A stretch of DNA of 64,000 nucleotides from Acinetobacter sp. ANC 4169. Lineage in GTDB: Bacteria; Pseudomonadota; Gammaproteobacteria; Pseudomonadales; Moraxellaceae. Where the stretch lies: NCBI RefSeq assembly GCF_002135355.1, contig NZ_NEGE01000012.1, positions 62,001 to 126,000 on the forward strand, written 5' to 3'. Positions 8,550 to 17,340 of the stretch are shown one piece after another. The notes below the pieces were generated by a model that worked only from the letters and a program-made list of their open reading frames with translations, had not been told where the DNA came from and searched no databases. The first letter of the stretch is position 1. Each line of letters begins with the position of its first letter. The translations under genes were made by a program, and so were the position numbers.

Positions 8550-10307
8550 TTAATTCAGAGGAACCACACGTAAAACTTCTTCCAGCGTGGTCATTCCTGC
8601 CAGAACTTTGCGTGCCCCGGCGATGCGTAGTGGCTCAATTCCCTCTTTCTTGGCCTGATCACGCAGCTGGTTTAAAGTCGCATCTGCACCAATCAGCTGT
8701 TTGGTTTCCAGACTTAAAGGCATAAACTCATAAATGCCGACGCGCCCTTTATAACCGGTATGGCGACATTCTTCACATCCCACCGCCTGAAATACGAAGT
8801 TTGGCATGTCGATCGTATAATCAAAGGTTAAATGTTTCCATTCCTGCTCGTTAATAAAGGTTTCCTGTTTGCAATGCGGGCAAAGTTTACGTACCAGACG
8901 CTGTGCCAGCACGCCTAAAATCGTGGCTGACGTTAAAAATGGCTGCACACCCAGGTCATGCAGTCGGGTCAGACTCGATGGTGCATCATTGGTATGCAAG
9001 GTGGATAACACCAGGTGACCGGTTAATGCCGCCTGAATGGCCATATTGGCAGTATCATGATCACGAATCTCCCCCACCATAATAATGTCCGGGTCTTGAC
9101 GCATCAAGGCACGAACTCCATCGGCAAAACCTAAATCAATCCCCTGATTCACCTGCATCTGGTTAAAGCTCGGTTCCAGCATCTCGATCGGATCTTCAAT
9201 GGTACAGACATTGACTTCTTCGGTTGCCAGCTGTTTAAGCGAAGAATATAGCGTCGTGGTTTTACCTGAACCGGTCGGCCCTGTCACTAAAATAATGCCG
9301 TGGCTATGTGCAGTTAAAGCTTGCCAATCATCAAGTAAGCTGCCTTCAAAACCCAGCTGCTGAAAACTGCGCACCAATACTTCCGGATCAAAAATACGCA
9401 TCACCATTTTTTCGCCAAAGGCCGTCGGCAAGGTGGATAGACGCAGCTCGGTTTCCTGTCCTTTAGGGGTACGGGTTTTTAAGCGGCCATCCTGAGGTTT
9501 GCGTTTTTCCGCCACATTCATGCGACCCAATATCTTAATCCGCGAGATCACTGCAGTCAGCGTATTGGCCGGCATTTTATAAATGGTATGCAACACCCCA
9601 TCAATACGGAAACGTACTTTACCAGTGTCTTTACGTGGCTCGAGGTGAATATCACTCGCGCCTTGCTCAAAAGCGAACTGCAATACCCAATCCACCAGCT
9701 TGACAATATGCTGATCATTGGCATCCGGATTTTGGGTATCTCCGAGTTGCAATAGCGCTTCTACACCTTTGTTATCCCGATCATAAGCACTGGATTTTTG
9801 CGATGAGTTAACCGCACGGCTGACCTGATAATATTCCACCAGATAGCGCTGCAACTGATCTGGGCTTAATAGTACGCGCTGAATTTTTTTCGGGGCAATC
9901 GTATGTTGAAGATTGGCCACCCATTCTGTTTTAAACGGTTGATCGGTGGCAATCAGCACTTGATCCGCCTGAATTTCAACCGCCAGAATTTTATTACGCA
10001 CGGCAAATTCTTGCGACATGATACTGGTCAGTGCCTGCACATCTGCTTTTAACGGGTCAATAATATAAAAAGGGATATTGGCCTTTTCTGCAATCCACTG
10101 ACACAAACGGTTTAAGGTCAGGGTACTTTGCGGATGAGCTTGATCGACCAGATTAAAATGCGCAATCCACTGCAATGGATGCCATTTCAGTTGCTCACGC
10201 TGGCGATGCGTGGTTTGGATCAGCAGCTTGTTGCGCTCGGTAATACGTCCATCTTTTTGTAATTGTTCCAGACACCAAGATGTATCCATTTCAAAATTAA
10301 ACTTCAT
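8550..10307 (-). CDS. gspE: Type II secretion / type IV pilus assembly ATPase (GspE/PulE family)
   Basis: A 585-aa hexameric secretion ATPase. N-terminal MshEN-like region, then a RecA-like motor with Walker A GPTGSGKTTT (about 335-345), Asp box, Walker B IIMVGEIRD and His box HTNDAPSS. A zinc-binding CxxC pair follows (CPHC and CEEC, about 470-510). The ATG at 10307 has GGGG nine bases upstream; an upstream ATG (10331) adds 8 residues. It is isolated from other secretion genes. GspE is favoured over PilB because there is no pilC or pilD next door, but that choice is an inference. Confidence 0.85.
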   Translation of the reverse strand: MKFNFEMDTSWCLEQLQKDGRITERNKLLIQTTHRQREQLKWHPLQWIAHFNLVDQAHPQSTLTLNRLCQWIAEKANIPFYIIDPLKADVQALTSIMSQEFAVRNKILAVEIQADQVLIATDQPFKTEWVANLQHTIAPKKIQRVLLSPDQLQRYLVEYYQVSRAVNSSQKSSAYDRDNKGVEALLQLGDTQNPDANDQHIVKLVDWVLQFAFEQGASDIHLEPRKDTGKVRFRIDGVLHTIYKMPANTLTAVISRIKILGRMNVAEKRKPQDGRLKTRTPKGQETELRLSTLPTAFGEKMVMRIFDPEVLVRSFQQLGFEGSLLDDWQALTAHSHGIILVTGPTGSGKTTTLYSSLKQLATEEVNVCTIEDPIEMLEPSFNQMQVNQGIDLGFADGVRALMRQDPDIIMVGEIRDHDTANMAIQAALTGHLVLSTLHTNDAPSSLTRLHDLGVQPFLTSATILGVLAQRLVRKLCPHCKQETFINEQEWKHLTFDYTIDMPNFVFQAVGCEECRHTGYKGRVGIYEFMPLSLETKQLIGADATLNQLRDQAKKEGIEPLRIAGARKVLAGMTTLEEVLRVVPLN

Positions 10308-10565
10308 TGTTATATGCCCCAAAACATTCACCCACTATAACAAACTAAATTTCATCTGACTTAAATCGCTTTTAGAAAAACAGTATCCCCCGACCATTTC
10401 TCTGCCCAAGCTATTTTGTAGATTGTTTATAGCAAAACTATAGCGTGTTTTTCCCGTCAAGATGCTTTTACTTTCACCCATTTATAGCCAATAATGCGAG
10501 ATATGCTGCTGAATTAACCAGCTTTATTTCCATGGGCAAATTATCGGATCAATCCAGTGAACGCT

Positions 10566-11816
10566 ATGCTGAATCTGTCGCTTCAAACTACATCCTTTCA
10601 AGAATTGCTGATGATTATGGCAGCGGCATTAGGCTGTGGCTTATTGATTGGGCTGGAACGTGAGCGTAGTAAGCAACGTGAAAATCAGCACAGCTTTGCC
10701 GGAGTTCGTTCATTTACCATTTGTGCCTTATTGGGTGCACTGTGTTTTGCTTTTGGCCATATCTTTGGCATGATTGGTGCGCTGATTGTGGGCGGTATCG
10801 GGATTTTTTCACTGAAGAACCAGTTGCAAGATCCCGGGGTCACTACCGAACTGGCTTTTGTCATGACCTATTTTATTGGCGCATTATGTATCTGGAATAT
10901 CACACTGGCGGCAAGTTTATCTGTCGTGCTGACCGTTATTTTAATGATGAAACATTCGATTCATGGTTTTGCAGGAAAATGGATTACCGGAGCAGAATTT
11001 AGAGATGGTTTATTTTTACTGGCCCTGATTTTAATTGGCTTACCGCTTACTCCCAATACCCCGTTATGGGGCTCAGTTCTCAACCCGCATATTATTTTGA
11101 AACTGCTGACCATTATATTGGTTGTTCAAGCATTGGCACATATTGCCAAACGCTTACTTTCAAGCAAGAAAGCACTCATGCTTTCATCCATCGCTTCCGG
11201 ATTTGTTTCCAGTACCGCAACCATTGCACATTTAGGTTTGCAAGTACGTAATGGTGAAGTCGATGCCCGTTCCAATGCCGGTGCAGCACTGATGTCATGT
11301 ATTTCAACTCTAGTGCTGCTATTCATTGTGGTCGGCGGTGTGTCTTTAGCCTGGCTAAAACTGTTGATACTTCCCGCGCTCATTGCCATCGCAATTTTAG
11401 CGCTTTGTGCTTACTGGCTTTTACATAAAGCAGAACCTGTCGAAGAAACAGAACCTGAAGATAGTCCGATGTTTAGCTTAAAAGAAGCGGTAATCATTGC
11501 CGTTACTTTAACCTTGATTCAGGCAGGGGTTTATGGACTTGAACTCCTACTCGGTGATGCTGGTTTAATTGCAGGTACACTCTTGGCTTCATTGTTTGAA
11601 ATTCATGCCGCTGCAGCCGCTGTGGTTGTTCAAGGTGAACCTGCAAATACCAGTTTACTCTATGCAATGATGTTAGGTCTGGCTGCCCATGCTGTTTCTA
11701 AATCCATTAATGCAGCCATAAGCGGAGGATTAAAATTTGCACTTTATTTTGCTCCGGTACAAATTCTGCACATGCTGGTTTTAATTGCAGTACTGTGGTG
11801 GAATACCCAGCTCTAA
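10566..11816 (+). CDS. MgtC/SapB-type membrane protein with DUF4010-like C-terminus
   Basis: About 417 aa, with around 11 predicted membrane helices. The N-terminus carries the MgtC/SapB signature (LGCGLLIGLERERSK, FAGVRSFTICALLGA). The longer C-terminal helical region fits DUF4010 (KALMLSSIASGFVSSTATIA, AGTLLASLFEIHAAAAAVV). Function is unknown; family members are linked to Mg2+ stress or transport. The start could also be GTG at 10557; the ATG at 10566 is used, without a clear ribosome-binding site. Confidence 0.8.
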   Translation: MLNLSLQTTSFQELLMIMAAALGCGLLIGLERERSKQRENQHSFAGVRSFTICALLGALCFAFGHIFGMIGALIVGGIGIFSLKNQLQDPGVTTELAFVMTYFIGALCIWNITLAASLSVVLTVILMMKHSIHGFAGKWITGAEFRDGLFLLALILIGLPLTPNTPLWGSVLNPHIILKLLTIILVVQALAHIAKRLLSSKKALMLSSIASGFVSSTATIAHLGLQVRNGEVDARSNAGAALMSCISTLVLLFIVVGGVSLAWLKLLILPALIAIAILALCAYWLLHKAEPVEETEPEDSPMFSLKEAVIIAVTLTLIQAGVYGLELLLGDAGLIAGTLLASLFEIHAAAAAVVVQGEPANTSLLYAMMLGLAAHAVSKSINAAISGGLKFALYFAPVQILHMLVLIAVLWWNTQL

Positions 11817-12012
11817 ATCGAGCTTTATTATTAACCATTTTTAATCAATTAAATTTTTTCTTTAGTTAAATTTAAAATAATGATTTTATTAATATTTTTA
11901 AAGTAATAATTAGTCATTTACATGATTAAATTAATAATTAATTATCGACATAATTTTTACCTAGTATCACAAAGCTTAAATTTTTTAATCAATAATAACG
12001 GAAGGTTTCCTC

Positions 12013-12993
12013 ATGAAGCTTAAATATCTGAGCCTATCAATCATTACAGCATTCACTTTAGTTGGATGTGGCGGAGGCGGTTCAGACAGCATTTATCAAG
12101 GTATAGATACGGGATCGGCACAGGAAAATAAAGACTTTCAGCAATGGCATTATTTTGAAATTGATGGTGGCTATAATGATGATGCTTTATCTCTGAATTA
12201 TTCAATCGGTACTATTGATCAAGGAAAAATCTACGATCAAAATAATTTTGAATATGATAATGATCTAACCATTACTCAAAATGGCATCTATCAAGACTTT
12301 GGGCCCAAAGATTCTAAATATGGCTATTTCGTTGGTACTGGCTCATTTAAGAACTTAGTTCTTACTCATCAGCACTACTCACCTATTGGTTCCACAGGTT
12401 TAGTCTTTACATCGACCTACAAAAAGATTGATTTAAGCGGTAAAAATGTCTTAGCCACACTTGAGCCTGAACATCAATGGGATCTTAGCAATGAACCTAC
12501 AGTAAACTTTGGCACAGTCCGTAATACATATTACAATCGCGTTAAAGACCTAACATTCCCAGCTGGCGCTTACTGTATGCAGCAGTTGACCTACTCTAAT
12601 AACCAAGAAAATCTGCTTGCTTACAGCAATGGCGATGAGAAACAATATTTTGATGATTATGCTGCGCAATATAGTCAAAATGCTCAAAGCAGAATCTTTA
12701 AGAAAACTTATAAAGATACTGTATCGTACCTGTATTCTTCTGAAGGAACTGATGCAGATGCAGCCCATGGCTATGCAGAATATAAAGGACAATATTACGA
12801 AGTAGCACGTAATGCTAAAGGTTTGCAGTACAGCCTTGCAGATGAAATCCAAAATGAAAAGGATAATCTTCCATCAACTTTAACTGATGCAGATCGAAAA
12901 CTTGCCATTCAACGTATTGAAAGCCAAAATAATTTATGTACTTGGTATAACGATACAGCTAGTACTTTTATTCAAAACAATATGAAACCCTAA
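12013..12993 (+). CDS. Putative lipoprotein of unknown function
   Basis: A 326-aa lipoprotein with signal peptide and lipobox LVGC (Cys about 19) followed by GGGG, a common outer-membrane-directed N-terminus in Acinetobacter. The mature part is Tyr/Asn/Asp-rich with no recognised domain. A good ribosome-binding site (GGAAGG) precedes the ATG, and the upstream 190 bp is very AT-rich. Followed by a terminator. Likely a genus-restricted surface protein. Confidence 0.75.
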   Translation: MKLKYLSLSIITAFTLVGCGGGGSDSIYQGIDTGSAQENKDFQQWHYFEIDGGYNDDALSLNYSIGTIDQGKIYDQNNFEYDNDLTITQNGIYQDFGPKDSKYGYFVGTGSFKNLVLTHQHYSPIGSTGLVFTSTYKKIDLSGKNVLATLEPEHQWDLSNEPTVNFGTVRNTYYNRVKDLTFPAGAYCMQQLTYSNNQENLLAYSNGDEKQYFDDYAAQYSQNAQSRIFKKTYKDTVSYLYSSEGTDADAAHGYAEYKGQYYEVARNAKGLQYSLADEIQNEKDNLPSTLTDADRKLAIQRIESQNNLCTWYNDTASTFIQNNMKP

Positions 12994-13010
12994 GTCAGCA
13001 TACAAGCTAT

Positions 13011-13040
13011 AAAAAAGGAGCTAAATTAGCTCCTTTTTTT
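13011..13040 (+). terminator. Intrinsic terminator between convergent lipoprotein and trmO
   Basis: AAAAAAGGAGCTAAATTAGC with its partner TCCTTTTTTT: an 8-9-bp stem flanked by A and T runs, so it can work in both directions. The trmO stop codon overlaps its right end. Confidence 0.85.
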
Positions 13041-13752
13041 ATTGAGATATTTCAATAATCAGAATTTGTAAATCACAGACCTGAAATTTTACATTCAATC
13101 CACCAAACAACATGCCATAGATGCGCTCATCATCATGCTGATAGGCAGGACGTGGGTCTAAACTCAATACCTGCTCAAGTTCAGCCCTTAATTGCTCGGT
13201 TAAATTGCCATTATTCAAAAATACCTGTTTTTGTTGTTCCGCGTGCTCTGACCAAATCACAGATTTTCGTTCTGGCTCATCTTGCGCATAACCGCTTTGC
13301 GCATCCATGACTGCATCTGAATATTGAATATATGGTTTAATATCAACAATAGGCGTGCCATCCAGAAGGTCGCTGCCCGTCACATAAACACGTACAGACT
13401 TGCCCACTTTCTTCACTGCTTTCAGCTGAACCACAGATAAACCTATCGGTGATGGTCGGTACATGCTGCGCGTGGCAAAGACACCGATTTTTTTATTGCC
13501 ACCCAAACGCGGCGGCCGTACTTGCGCTCTAAATTTTTGACTTTCCTGCTGATTTTTATTGTCATGAAACTGCCACAACAACCAGAGATGACTAAATTCC
13601 TCGATTCCTTCAAATGCCAGCAAATCATTATAAGGTTCAACCATTTCAATATAGGATTCAACCTGTACCAGATTCGGTTGTCGTGGAATGCCAAATTTTT
13701 CCTTATAGGGCGATTTCATATACCCGATTATTGGCATTTTAAGCTCAGTCAT
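13039..13752 (-). CDS. trmO: tRNA (N6-threonylcarbamoyladenosine(37)-N6)-methyltransferase
   Basis: A 237-aa TrmO/YaeB-family enzyme (SAM-dependent, one beta-barrel), which methylates t6A37 in tRNA. Signature blocks: IGYMKSPYKEKFGIPRQPNL, FSHLWLLWQFHD, VRPPRLGGNKKIGVFATRSMYRPSPIGLS and LDGTPIVDIKPYI. The C-terminal domain ends with the usual LDPRPAYQHDDERIYGM. The ATG at 13752 is chosen over a TTG at 13776. Confidence 0.92.
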   Translation of the reverse strand: MTELKMPIIGYMKSPYKEKFGIPRQPNLVQVESYIEMVEPYNDLLAFEGIEEFSHLWLLWQFHDNKNQQESQKFRAQVRPPRLGGNKKIGVFATRSMYRPSPIGLSVVQLKAVKKVGKSVRVYVTGSDLLDGTPIVDIKPYIQYSDAVMDAQSGYAQDEPERKSVIWSEHAEQQKQVFLNNGNLTEQLRAELEQVLSLDPRPAYQHDDERIYGMLFGGLNVKFQVCDLQILIIEISQ

Positions 13753-13857
13753 AATCACTTTTTCTGATAAGTTCAATTAAATATATTCAGTTTATCGAGA
13801 ATGTTTTTAGATTAGAATAGTAAGCTGTTCTAATTTGATAACTTATTGAGACCTTTA

Positions 13858-14637
13858 ATGGCTGCTTTCAACGTCGAAAAGATTACTCACGTCCACCACT
13901 GGAATGACACTTTATTCTCGTTTAAAACCACTCGTGACACTGCATTGCGTTTTAAAAACGGACAATTTGTGATGATCGGTCTTGAAGTGAATGGTAAGCC
14001 TTTAATGCGCGCTTATTCAATTGCAAGTGCTAACTATGAAGAAGAACTAGAGTTTTTCTCTATTAAAGTGCCAGATGGTCCTTTAACTTCTATTCTACAA
14101 AAAGTAAAAGTTGGCGACGACATTCTGGTATCACGTAAACCAACAGGCACTTTGGTTCTTGACGATTTAAACCCGGGTAAAAACTTGTACCTTCTTTCTT
14201 CAGGTACCGGTCTTGCGCCTTTCCTTTCTGTAATTCGTGACCCTGAAACTTATGAGCGTTTTGAAAAAATCATCGTGGTTCATGGTACACGTTTCATTTC
14301 AGAATTGGCTTACCAAGACTTGATTGAAAACGAAATTCCAAACCATGAATTCTTCGGTGAACTAGGTGCTAAAGAAAAATTAGTCTATTACCCAACAGTA
14401 ACACGTGAAGATTTCCATACTCAAGGTCGTGTAACCACTGCCATTGAATCTGGTCAATTGTTCGAGAAAATCGGCTTGCCACGTTTCAACCCGGAAACTG
14501 ACCGTGCAATGCTTTGCGGTAGCCCGGCATTCCTGGACGACGTTGCTGCACTTCTTGACCAACACGGTTTGAAAGAATCTCCAAAAATGGGTGTTCTTGG
14601 TGACTACGTGATTGAACGTGCATTCGTTGAAAAATAA
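13858..14637 (+). CDS. fpr: Ferredoxin--NADP+ reductase
   Basis: A 259-aa FAD-dependent flavodoxin/ferredoxin reductase. FAD-binding motif RAYSIAS and the NADP-binding GTGLAPFLSVIRD are present, with the C-terminal ALLCGSPAFLDD-type block here as AMLCGSPAFLDD. Ends in YVIERAFVEK, typical for the family. The frame also opens at TTG 13846; the ATG at 13858 gives the standard N-terminus. Followed by a terminator. Confidence 0.93.
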   Translation: MAAFNVEKITHVHHWNDTLFSFKTTRDTALRFKNGQFVMIGLEVNGKPLMRAYSIASANYEEELEFFSIKVPDGPLTSILQKVKVGDDILVSRKPTGTLVLDDLNPGKNLYLLSSGTGLAPFLSVIRDPETYERFEKIIVVHGTRFISELAYQDLIENEIPNHEFFGELGAKEKLVYYPTVTREDFHTQGRVTTAIESGQLFEKIGLPRFNPETDRAMLCGSPAFLDDVAALLDQHGLKESPKMGVLGDYVIERAFVEK

Positions 14638-14651
14638 AATTCCTTGAATCT

Positions 14652-14682
14652 AAAAAACCGAGCTGAATTGCTCGGTTTTTTT
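14652..14682 (+). terminator. Intrinsic terminator after fpr
   Basis: AAAAAACCGAGC pairs with GCTCGGTTTTTT around a TGAATT loop. It also ends transcription of the convergent reverse-transcriptase gene, whose stop codon overlaps it. Confidence 0.85.
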
Positions 14683-15892
14683 ATTCATTAAAGAAATATC
14701 TTTTCTTTTCAGAGGAAAGTTTTGTGTAATCAATACCTAAAGGTGCAAGTAGACGTTTATATACAAATGACTTTCTCTCTTCTACATGTTTTTTAAATTC
14801 AGCTAGATTGGATGTGAACTCATAACAAACTATATATCCATTGCAAATTTGATCTAATTTCTGACAAGTCTTATAAAAGTTCAAACCAGTTTTTATATTC
14901 TTTTTATATCCTTGTAATTCTATAACTTTTTTATTTAATTCCGAAAATGCCTTTTGAGGAATAAATAACTTAAACTCAGTTCCAACTTTTTTAAGTTCCA
15001 ACCCTAAAAATATTACCGTTTGAGAAGGAGTATAAATTTCTGATTTTCCCGATCCAATATCTGGTATAGAAAGTTGTATTTTGTTCAATTCATGTCTTAT
15101 TAGTTCAAAGTGTTTTTCAATTTCATCTCTTGTATTTGCAAATACAACTAAATCATCAGCATATCTAACAAATTCAATTTGTGCATTTTGCAAAACAATT
15201 TCAAAATCTTGTAAATAAAATGAAGCTAATAAGGAAGCTATGGGCATACCTTGTCTAATTCCTCTACCTTTTTTATTATTTATCATCGTAGAAAATATTC
15301 TAAACTGCTCATCAGTTGTAGCTTGAATCAATCGTGGAATAGGGTCGGAATTTATCATTGTCTTAAAGAATATCTGTAAACTAGGTAACCCAACTTTTTC
15401 TTCAAATAATTTTAAAATCCTATGTCTATCTAAATTATCAAAGAAAGATTCAATATCTGTTTTCAAAGCATATTTATACTTTTTTCTCAGATTTTTTAAT
15501 TTATCATGTGCCCCTTTCACTCCCTTTAATTCTGCATATTTTTCTTTATAAGCAAAATCTTGAGCTTGCAAATTTTTCTTCTTTTCTATCTTTTCTAAAT
15601 AAGAGATAAATAACAATTGAACCAATCTATCCTTAACGGATGGTACGCAAACCATACGATAATTATTTTTATCTTTTGGAAGAAAAATTGGAGTGAGAGG
15701 ATCAAATTTAAATTTGTTTAATTGAATAGAATTTATTATTTCTACTTTATATTTTTCTCTATCTTCAAAGAATTCATCTACTGTTATATATTTTGAATGA
15801 TATGTTAAAGATGACTTTTTCTTACCAAGTTTCGTTTTGAATTTACTTAACTCAGCATCAAACTCTTGCTGACAATATTGATAAAATTCCAT
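14681..15892 (-). CDS. Reverse transcriptase, not group II intron; possible defence-associated RT
   Basis: About 403 aa. RT motifs in order: KNNYRMVCVPSVKDRLVQ, YALKTDIESFFDNLDRHRIL, GRGIRQGMPIASLLASF, the catalytic FVRYADDLVVF, and TVIFLGLEL. After the palm there is an alpha-helical region of about 100 residues and no visible maturase (domain X) or HNH. This points to the Abi/unknown-group RTs that act in phage defence, but the subgroup is not assignable by eye. Base composition is much more AT-rich than the neighbours. The frame extends up to GTG 15928; the ATG at 15892 lies 10 bases after the stop of an upstream ORF, suggesting coupling. Confidence 0.85.
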   Translation of the reverse strand: MEFYQYCQQEFDAELSKFKTKLGKKKSSLTYHSKYITVDEFFEDREKYKVEIINSIQLNKFKFDPLTPIFLPKDKNNYRMVCVPSVKDRLVQLLFISYLEKIEKKKNLQAQDFAYKEKYAELKGVKGAHDKLKNLRKKYKYALKTDIESFFDNLDRHRILKLFEEKVGLPSLQIFFKTMINSDPIPRLIQATTDEQFRIFSTMINNKKGRGIRQGMPIASLLASFYLQDFEIVLQNAQIEFVRYADDLVVFANTRDEIEKHFELIRHELNKIQLSIPDIGSGKSEIYTPSQTVIFLGLELKKVGTEFKLFIPQKAFSELNKKVIELQGYKKNIKTGLNFYKTCQKLDQICNGYIVCYEFTSNLAEFKKHVEERKSFVYKRLLAPLGIDYTKLSSEKKRYFFNE

Positions 15893-15902
15893 TCCCGTTT
15901 CA

Positions 15903-16295
15903 CTATGCTCTTGCAAGGTCATGGTCACATAGTTTCAGAGTTGCAGCATATCGCTTCCTATTCGTCTTACTCAACGATTGTACCTTGTCGGTCGCCATTG
16001 CCAAGTACTCGGAACACAATGATGCGTCCTGTGACTCTAGGTGCGATTGGGTGCTCGAAATATCATTCTGATTTGTGTTTTCAGATTTCAAAATCAAGGC
16101 CCTTTTAAGACACATTCCCCATATTATTATATCAGAAAATAACTGCCCTTTGTGTTGTGTTATTGTATATAAGCAAGTGGAAATCAATAATATTTGTATC
16201 AAAATATTTCCACTCTCCCATCCCATGAACACGGTCATCCCCAAATAGACTGACAAACAAATATCAGCTAAATAGATTTTGACTTTATCGATCAT
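15903..16295 (-). CDS. Possible two-membrane-helix protein upstream of the RT
   Basis: A 130-aa frame starting MIDKVKIYLADICLSVYLGM with GGAG about 8-10 bases upstream of the ATG. Two hydrophobic segments lie at about residues 8-24 and 29-46. The soluble tail is encoded partly by one copy of a 118-bp direct repeat. Its stop lies 10 bases before the RT ATG, so the two could be coupled. Small 2-TM proteins accompany some defence RTs (SLATT-type), but I do not see clear SLATT motifs. It could equally be spurious, with the region acting as non-coding RNA. Confidence 0.4.
   Translation of the reverse strand: MIDKVKIYLADICLSVYLGMTVFMGWESGNILIQILLISTCLYTITQHKGQLFSDIIIWGMCLKRALILKSENTNQNDISSTQSHLESQDASLCSEYLAMATDKVQSLSKTNRKRYAATLKLCDHDLARA
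15943..16060. repeat. 118-bp direct repeat, copy A
   Basis: From GCAGCATATCGCTTCC to GGGTGCTCGAAA. It matches copy B at all but four positions: a cluster of three near base 36-38 of the unit and one near base 59. It overlaps the 3' end of the ORF upstream of the RT. Confidence 0.9.
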
Positions 16296-16353
16296 TTTTA
16301 TGCTCCAAATTTTCAAACAGCCTACATGCTTCCAAGTTTTCGCCATGACAGAA

Positions 16354-16471
16354 GCAGCATATCGCTTCCTATTCGTCTTACTCAACGATGAAACCTTGTC
16401 GGTCGCCATTGACAAGTACTCGGAACACAATGATGCGTCCTGTGACTCTAGGTGCGATTGGGTGCTCGAAA
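16354..16471. repeat. 118-bp direct repeat, copy B
   Basis: Same orientation as copy A; 293 bp separate the two. The right end forms a small hairpin TGCTCGAAAGAGCA (GAAA loop) that copy A lacks. Neither copy resembles a known insertion sequence or CRISPR repeat. Confidence 0.9.
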
Positions 16472-16631
16472 GAGCATAAAAATATCTACTTCATATTTAG
16501 GGTTTATATTCCTAAATTTCAAGTAATTTTAAAAAATAATTTTTCCATTCTCAAACTTCTATTCAAAAAACTAATTACCACCATTAACAAAGTCACCTCT
16601 CGGCAGCTTTGATTTATATCAAATATAAGAA

Positions 16632-17258
16632 TTAAGTTGACTCATGACGAATTACCCGCTCAGCCAAAGCCTGACGAACCACCTGATAACCACTGCTTAA
16701 ACCTAAACTCGCCATAATCACTGCCACCCCAATATCCGGCCATATGCTTCCTGTACCAAATACTCCCACCGCAGCTAATATCACCGCGACATTTCCAATT
16801 GCATCATTACGGCTACATAACCAAACTGAACTCATATTGGCATCACCATCACGGAAGCTATATAAAATTAAAGCCGAACTCACATTGGCAACTAAAGCCA
16901 GAACCCCAATTGCCCCCATAGTGATCGCTTCAGGGGGAATGCTCTGCACATAAGCAAAAACTGTTTTTCCAATCACTACCACACCAAACAGTGCCATAGT
17001 TAAACCTTTCACCAAGGCGACCGTGGCTCGCCAATACAGGCTTGCACCCAGTACCGCCAGCGAAATGCCGTAGTTTACGGCATCCCCAAAGAAATCGAGG
17101 GAATCCGCCCAAAGTGCCGAAGAATGTGCATAAGCCCCACCAATCAATTCAATCAAGAACATGGCCAAATTAATGAATAATGCAATCCATAAGGCAGTTC
17201 TAAATTTACTGTCTGGTTTGGGTGGTGCAGGCTCATCACAACAATGGTTACACGCCAT
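16632..17258 (-). CDS. Cation diffusion facilitator-type metal exporter, short form
   Basis: A 208-aa membrane protein starting MACNHCCDEPAPP, a Cys/His metal-ligand N-terminus. It has six predicted membrane helices, with acidic metal-site blocks LWADSLDFFGDAVNYG and CSRNDAIGNVAVI. It lacks the usual cytoplasmic C-terminal domain, as in the short CzcD-like transporters. GGGAG lies seven bases before the ATG at 17258; an upstream in-frame start adds six residues. It is divergent from a MerR-type regulator and has a MerR-type promoter, so it probably exports Cd, Zn, Co or Pb. Confidence 0.85.
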   Translation of the reverse strand: MACNHCCDEPAPPKPDSKFRTALWIALFINLAMFLIELIGGAYAHSSALWADSLDFFGDAVNYGISLAVLGASLYWRATVALVKGLTMALFGVVVIGKTVFAYVQSIPPEAITMGAIGVLALVANVSSALILYSFRDGDANMSSVWLCSRNDAIGNVAVILAAVGVFGTGSIWPDIGVAVIMASLGLSSGYQVVRQALAERVIRHEST

Positions 17259-17301
17259 AAGATCACTCCCATTCAAATGACTTTTATTTTGTATTATGCT
17301 T

Positions 17302-17333
17302 ATTTAAAACTATGGAGTAACTCCAAGGTCAAG
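17302..17333 (-). promoter_or_regulatory. MerR-type promoter/operator of the CDF gene
   Basis: On the minus strand, -35 TTGACC (17333-17328) and -10 TTAAAT (17307-17302) are separated by 19 bp, the over-long spacing typical of MerR-controlled promoters. The spacer holds the dyad GGAGTTACTCC (17314-17324). Confidence 0.85.
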
Positions 17334-17340
17334 CTATACC

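Noticed and set aside
14681..15892. Group II intron.
   Set aside because: No domain X or endonuclease after the RT, and no intron domain V/VI-like hairpin was seen at the 3' end.
15943..16471. Template/variable repeat pair of a diversity-generating retroelement next to the RT.
   Set aside because: The four differences between the repeats are not adenine-specific in either strand, three are clustered in adjacent bases, and there is no target protein with a C-type-lectin-like end.
16279..16479. Plus-strand reading frames over the 118-bp repeat.
   Set aside because: Several frames are open on both strands there because the unit has few stops. None has a good ribosome-binding site or a known family.
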